A DNA stretch of 64,000 nucleotides from Luminiphilus sp051201685 (GTDB lineage Bacteria > Pseudomonadota > Gammaproteobacteria > Pseudomonadales > Halieaceae), in NCBI RefSeq assembly GCF_051201685.1, contig NZ_CP179213.1:2790001-2854000 (forward strand). Reading direction: 5' to 3'. The notes beneath the pieces are model-generated. The model saw nothing but the letters and a program-made list of their open reading frames with translations, had not been told where the DNA came from and did no database searches. Position 1 is the stretch's first letter. Each line of letters starts with the position of its first letter. Positions 60,802-64,000 of the stretch are shown in pieces. A program made the translations under genes and the position numbers.

Positions 60802-61047
60802 CTCCCAGTCAGCAAGGCCCGCACGGCTGTCATAATGAGTCACCCGAGTGCCGACGATGGGACTGGGTGTGACGCGTATTGGCAATGGCTTGAATAACGC
60901 TGGGTCAACATACTCGTGGAGAGCAAAGACCCCGCCGGCTGGGACGCTAGTCTATTTGAACACCCTTGCTCTGTCCATGAACAACCGGAAAACATTGTGT
61001 TCGGCGTCACTTCCTCTAGGATGCCCCATGCCAACTCAGAGACCCTC

Positions 61048-62265
61048 ATGACCAGCGATAGCATTCCCACCAATGAAGACCAGCGTTTAAGCCCCTTACA
61101 ACTAGGGCTGCTCACGATTGGACTGCTGACAACGGCTGTTGGCCAATCCTTTATTTTTGCGATCCTGCCCCCCTTGGGGCGTGAAGTGAACCTAACTGTC
61201 TTGCAAATAAACACCATTATTGCGTCATCGGCTTTAGTGTTCAGTGCCGCAGCGACAGTTTGGGGCCGAATGTGTGATCAAATCGGTCGCAAACCGGTCA
61301 TTCTCATTGGCTTAACCGGCTACGCAGTAGGTAATTTTGTCTTCGCCATGATCTTCGACGCAGCCATGCGCGGTTGGCTCGCAGGACCTCTGCTGTTTGG
61401 ACTGATTTTGTTGGGACGTTGCTCTCAAGCAGTGGTTATGTCGGGCACTAACCCCGGAGCTGCGGCTTATGCAGCAGACTTCAGCTCACGAGAACACCGG
61501 ACCAAGGCTCTGGCACGCCTGGGCACTGCAAGCAGTCTAGGGATGATTATTGGTCCCATCTTAGCCGGGGCTCTTGCTGGCTTTGGGCTTCTTTTTCCGC
61601 TTTACACGGCAAGCGGCTTGGCCGCACTGGCCGCGATCGTCATTGCCCTTAAGTTACCCCCGGGGAAAATCAAAGAGGCCAAGTCCCGAACAACCAAAAG
61701 ACTGCGTTTTATCGATCCGAGGCTGCGCCTTTATTTGCTGTGCTCCTTTGGCGGTTTCACCGGTTTCGCCGGGCTGCAGCAAACCCTGGGTTTCCGACTT
61801 CAAGACATGCTGTCCCTAAGCGGCACCGAGACCGCTCAGTACACTGGATTCGCGCTGATGGTCGCCGCACTATTTTCCTTTGCCATGCAGCTCTTTGTCG
61901 CTTCACGTTTCCAAGGCAGACCGATCACACTGATACGCGCAGGCGTAGGGCTGCTTTTCTTGGGGGCTTTAGTTATCGCGATCCCTGGTTCTTTCGTTCT
62001 GGTGTTAGTCGGCATGGCATCTTTGGGGGCAGGCCTGGGTCTTGCTGTTCCAGCGATTGCCGCTTCGGCGTCACTAGCCGTATCTCATGAGGAGCAGGGT
62101 GCGGCAGCGGGCCTAGTGACCGCCTGTCCCGCAGCAGGATTCGTCACAGGACCGTTAATCTGCGGCTTCTTGTACGAGATCGATCCCACATTTTCAGCTT
62201 TGGGGGCTGCCACAATTTTGATCATGGTGGTTATCACCGCATCACGCATGCAAGGCAACAGATAA
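61048..62265 (+). CDS. major facilitator superfamily transporter
   Basis: A 405-residue MFS permease with about 12 membrane segments. The loop 2-3 motif appears as GRMCDQIGRKPVILIGLTGY (usual GxxxDRxGRR form), and a central basic loop (KIKEAKSRTTKRLRF) divides the two halves. SLGMIIGPILAGAL is the motif-C-like proton antiporter segment, so it may be a drug or metabolite exporter. The substrate is unknown. ATG at 61048 was chosen; ATG at 61021 and the frame back to 60916 are possible but unconserved in look. Confidence 0.85.
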   Translation: MTSDSIPTNEDQRLSPLQLGLLTIGLLTTAVGQSFIFAILPPLGREVNLTVLQINTIIASSALVFSAAATVWGRMCDQIGRKPVILIGLTGYAVGNFVFAMIFDAAMRGWLAGPLLFGLILLGRCSQAVVMSGTNPGAAAYAADFSSREHRTKALARLGTASSLGMIIGPILAGALAGFGLLFPLYTASGLAALAAIVIALKLPPGKIKEAKSRTTKRLRFIDPRLRLYLLCSFGGFTGFAGLQQTLGFRLQDMLSLSGTETAQYTGFALMVAALFSFAMQLFVASRFQGRPITLIRAGVGLLFLGALVIAIPGSFVLVLVGMASLGAGLGLAVPAIAASASLAVSHEEQGAAAGLVTACPAAGFVTGPLICGFLYEIDPTFSALGAATILIMVVITASRMQGNR

Positions 62266-62316
62266 GCAATCGGTTGCACGCGTAGGGACAGGCTTAGTAA
62301 CAGTCACTCCCCGGGG

Positions 62317-62748
62317 CTACAGCAACACCTCAAGAGCTTTAAGAATAGTCGGAGGTATCGCGGCCGACTTTCCCGAAGCCTGATCGACAAAAGCATGGGT
62401 AAAACGCCCAACCGCTCGAGTCGTATCTTCTGTTGCTGAAAATACGCCCAGTTCCCAAGACACCGACTTAGTCCCTAAGCGTTCTATTCTCAGCCCCAAC
62501 TCCAATATTTCGGGATAACTCACTGGCGCAAAATAATCACAAGCCGAAGCCACAACATAGCCCACCACAGGATCATGACCGGGGCGCATTCCCCCGCGTT
62601 CTATTAAAAATTGGTTCACGACGGTATCGAACCAGGCGTAATAGACCACGTTGTTGGCATGACCATAAATATCGTTGTCAGCCCAACGGGTTGGCACGTC
62701 GTAAAAAAGAGCGTAACGCGTTCTGTGAGCGGGTTCGGGATGGGCCAT
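62317..62748 (-). CDS. hotdog-fold acyl-CoA thioesterase (4HBT/YbgC-like)
   Basis: A 143-residue thioesterase. VPTRWADNDIYGHANNVVYYAWFD contains the catalytic Asp and the GHxNN motif of 4-hydroxybenzoyl-CoA/YbgC-type enzymes (split here as WADNDIYGHANN). SYPEILELGLRIERLGTKSVSWELGVF forms the long strands. It hydrolyses an acyl-CoA; the acyl group is not known. ATG at 62748 follows the alcohol dehydrogenase stop by 1 base, so they are one operon; upstream in-frame codons overlap that gene. Confidence 0.88.
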   Translation of the reverse strand: MAHPEPAHRTRYALFYDVPTRWADNDIYGHANNVVYYAWFDTVVNQFLIERGGMRPGHDPVVGYVVASACDYFAPVSYPEILELGLRIERLGTKSVSWELGVFSATEDTTRAVGRFTHAFVDQASGKSAAIPPTILKALEVLL

Positions 62749-62749
62749 A

Positions 62750-63895
62750 TCAACCTGACCAGGCTTTTTCGTACAGCTGCAGGGCGCAGGCCTCGGTAAC
62801 CTCCACCGGATTGTTAACCAACAATCGCTGTTGCAACATGGCGTCGGCAGCGAGCATCGGCAAGTCATCTGCCGCAACTCCGGCTGCTTCCAGCGTTGCT
62901 GGCAGACCGGAAGTCGCGATCAGGTCGTCAAACCAAACCATCAAGCCAGCAGCACTGGTCGCCACACCACCGGGCAACTCCTCGGCTAGCTCGCCGTAGT
63001 CCTTTTGCACCATCGGCGCGTTGAAGGCCAACACAGCAGGCAGCATGAGGGAGTTACTCAAACCGTGGGGAATATGATAGTGCCCACCCAGTGGGTAAGC
63101 GAGGGCATGCACAGCTGCAACGGGCGCGTTTGCAAAGGCCTGTCCCGCAAACATGGATCCCAGCAACATAGCCTCGCGAGCGGCAAGGTCTGTTGGCTGG
63201 GTCAGCACCGTATTAATATTGTGCGACAGCAAGCGCAGGGCTCTCAATGCAAGCATGTCCGATATGGGGTTCTTCTTAAGCTTTGACGTATAAGCCTCGA
63301 TAGCATGCACCATTGCATCGATACCCGTCATCGCCGTTGCGCTTCGCGGTAACCCCAGGGTCAATTCAGCGTCTAAGATCGCAACGTCGGGTAGCAAGAC
63401 CGAAGAACTCACTCCCGCCTTAGTCGTTGCCCCCGTGGTAATCACCGCCACAGGGGTGACTTCAGAGCCAGTCCCCGCCGTTGTGGGAACCAGAAACAAG
63501 GGTAGACGCCCGGGGGGCAACTGATCGACGCCGTACATCTCTGCCAGCGATTGATCACCAACCATCAGAACAGATACGACCTTGGCGACGTCCATAGAGC
63601 TCCCGCCGCCAACAGCGATCACGCCGTCAACATTGTTTTCCCTTGCGACAACACAAGCCGCCTCAACCACATCCTCGCTGGGGTCAGCAGCAACGCCGTC
63701 AAAAATCGTCAAGGCATCACACTGCACTGATATCGCTTGAGCGATAGGTGCAATAAGCCCCAGGGTGACCAACCCATTGTCAGTCACTATCAAGGGTCGC
63801 CTCACGCTCAGCTTTGCGCACTCGTCCCCCAATGTCCCTGCGAGGCCTGGGCCGACACGAACGTGGGGGACTGTGCTATAGCTGAAAGACGTCAT
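62750..63895 (-). CDS. iron-containing alcohol dehydrogenase
   Basis: A 381-residue group III dehydrogenase. The NAD site GVIAVGGGSSMDVAK and PTTAGTGSEVTPVAVIT are typical, and metal ligands lie in TGIDAMVHAIEAY (Asp, His) and HALAYPLGGHYHIPHGLSN (His residues). It oxidises an alcohol or reduces an aldehyde; substrate unknown. The ATG at 63895 overlaps the upstream gene's stop region (TGAGCATG); a TTG two codons earlier is less likely. It is part of an operon with the zinc-type dehydrogenase and thioesterase. Confidence 0.93.
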   Translation of the reverse strand: MTSFSYSTVPHVRVGPGLAGTLGDECAKLSVRRPLIVTDNGLVTLGLIAPIAQAISVQCDALTIFDGVAADPSEDVVEAACVVARENNVDGVIAVGGGSSMDVAKVVSVLMVGDQSLAEMYGVDQLPPGRLPLFLVPTTAGTGSEVTPVAVITTGATTKAGVSSSVLLPDVAILDAELTLGLPRSATAMTGIDAMVHAIEAYTSKLKKNPISDMLALRALRLLSHNINTVLTQPTDLAAREAMLLGSMFAGQAFANAPVAAVHALAYPLGGHYHIPHGLSNSLMLPAVLAFNAPMVQKDYGELAEELPGGVATSAAGLMVWFDDLIATSGLPATLEAAGVAADDLPMLAADAMLQQRLLVNNPVEVTEACALQLYEKAWSG

Positions 63896-63897
63896 GC

Positions 63898-64000
63898 TCA
63901 AAAAGTGAAGATCACTTTACCTTTGGCTCGGCGTTCCATCATGGCTGCATATCCCGCTTCGAACTCAGCAATAGGGAAAACGTCAGTAACCACTGGCTTG
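63898..64000 (-). CDS. medium-chain (zinc-type) dehydrogenase, C-terminal fragment
   Basis: Only the last 33 or so residues lie in the window, read from the - strand: KPVVTDVFPIAEFEAGYAAM, then ERRAKGKVIFTF and TGA at 63898-63900. The F-x-x-A-Y/E-A-M-M pattern and the KGKVIF end are typical of MDR alcohol dehydrogenases or quinone oxidoreductases. The N-terminal part is beyond the window, so substrate and metal content are open. Confidence 0.75.
   Translation of the reverse strand, partial: KPVVTDVFPIAEFEAGYAAMMERRAKGKVIFTF

Noticed and set aside
60840..61217. Reverse-strand frame upstream of carA
   Set aside because: It lies across the carA-MFS divergent region and the MFS N-terminus, with no family features; dapB, the gene often found there, has different sequence motifs.

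Overview
The window reads as a chromosomal segment of a marine gammaproteobacterium. The gene orders rlmE-ftsH-folP-glmM-tpiA-secG-tRNA(Leu)-tRNA(fMet)-rimP-nusA-infB-rbfA-truB-rpsO-pnp, carA-carB-greA, argG-pyrC-rnt and dksA-gluQ-cbrB-pcnB-folK-panB-panC are the ones known from Pseudomonas and its relatives. A pyrophosphate-dependent phosphofructokinase, a DUF4212/acetate symporter pair, a Baeyer-Villiger-type monooxygenase and an ImuB/DnaE2 mutasome suggest the Cellvibrionales/Halieaceae (OM60/NOR5) neighbourhood. That placement is inference from gene content. There are no insertion sequences, integrases, CRISPR arrays or rRNA genes.

Layout. 1-7031: parts of the SOS mutagenesis cassette (3' end of imuA, imuB, dnaE2), broken up by osmC/DUF2788 genes and a reverse-strand lipocalin; imuB and dnaE2 each have their own LexA box. 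7397-12378: EAL phosphodiesterase, cupin, CPXCG protein, flavin monooxygenase, argG. 12490-24434: pyrC-rnt, an amidohydrolase, an RND-type exporter operon, mpl, a PPi-phosphofructokinase/pyrophosphatase pair, M15 peptidase and sfsA. 24628-32635: dksA with a long histone-H1-like tail, gluQ, a CbrB-type sigma-54 activator, pcnB, folK, a deoxynucleoside kinase, panB, panC. 32629-37604: acetate uptake and activation (unknown protein, ActP-like symporter, DUF4212, acs). 37693-53713: a long reverse-strand translation/transcription block from rlmE to pnp with two tRNAs, plus yhbY. 53782-60801: feoAB, greA, carB, carA. 61048-64000: MFS transporter, thioesterase, iron-type alcohol dehydrogenase and the end of a zinc-type dehydrogenase.

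The most interesting stretch is 26629-28436. The NtrC-family regulator sits where Pseudomonas has cbrB, but no cbrA kinase gene lies between it and gluQ, and the receiver's phosphoacceptor aspartate is replaced by glutamate. Directly downstream, where Pseudomonas carries the sRNA gene crcZ, there is a near-consensus sigma-54 promoter, then about 90 nt with AAU/AAN repeats of the kind the Hfq distal face binds, then a hairpin and T-run. Together these suggest a kinase-independent CbrB and a short, undescribed CrcZ-like Hfq-sequestering RNA. Other points worth checking are the matching, probably leaderless LexA-controlled promoters of imuB and dnaE2, the DksA fusion with 42-bp tandem repeats, and a U1-U72 mismatch in the initiator tRNA.
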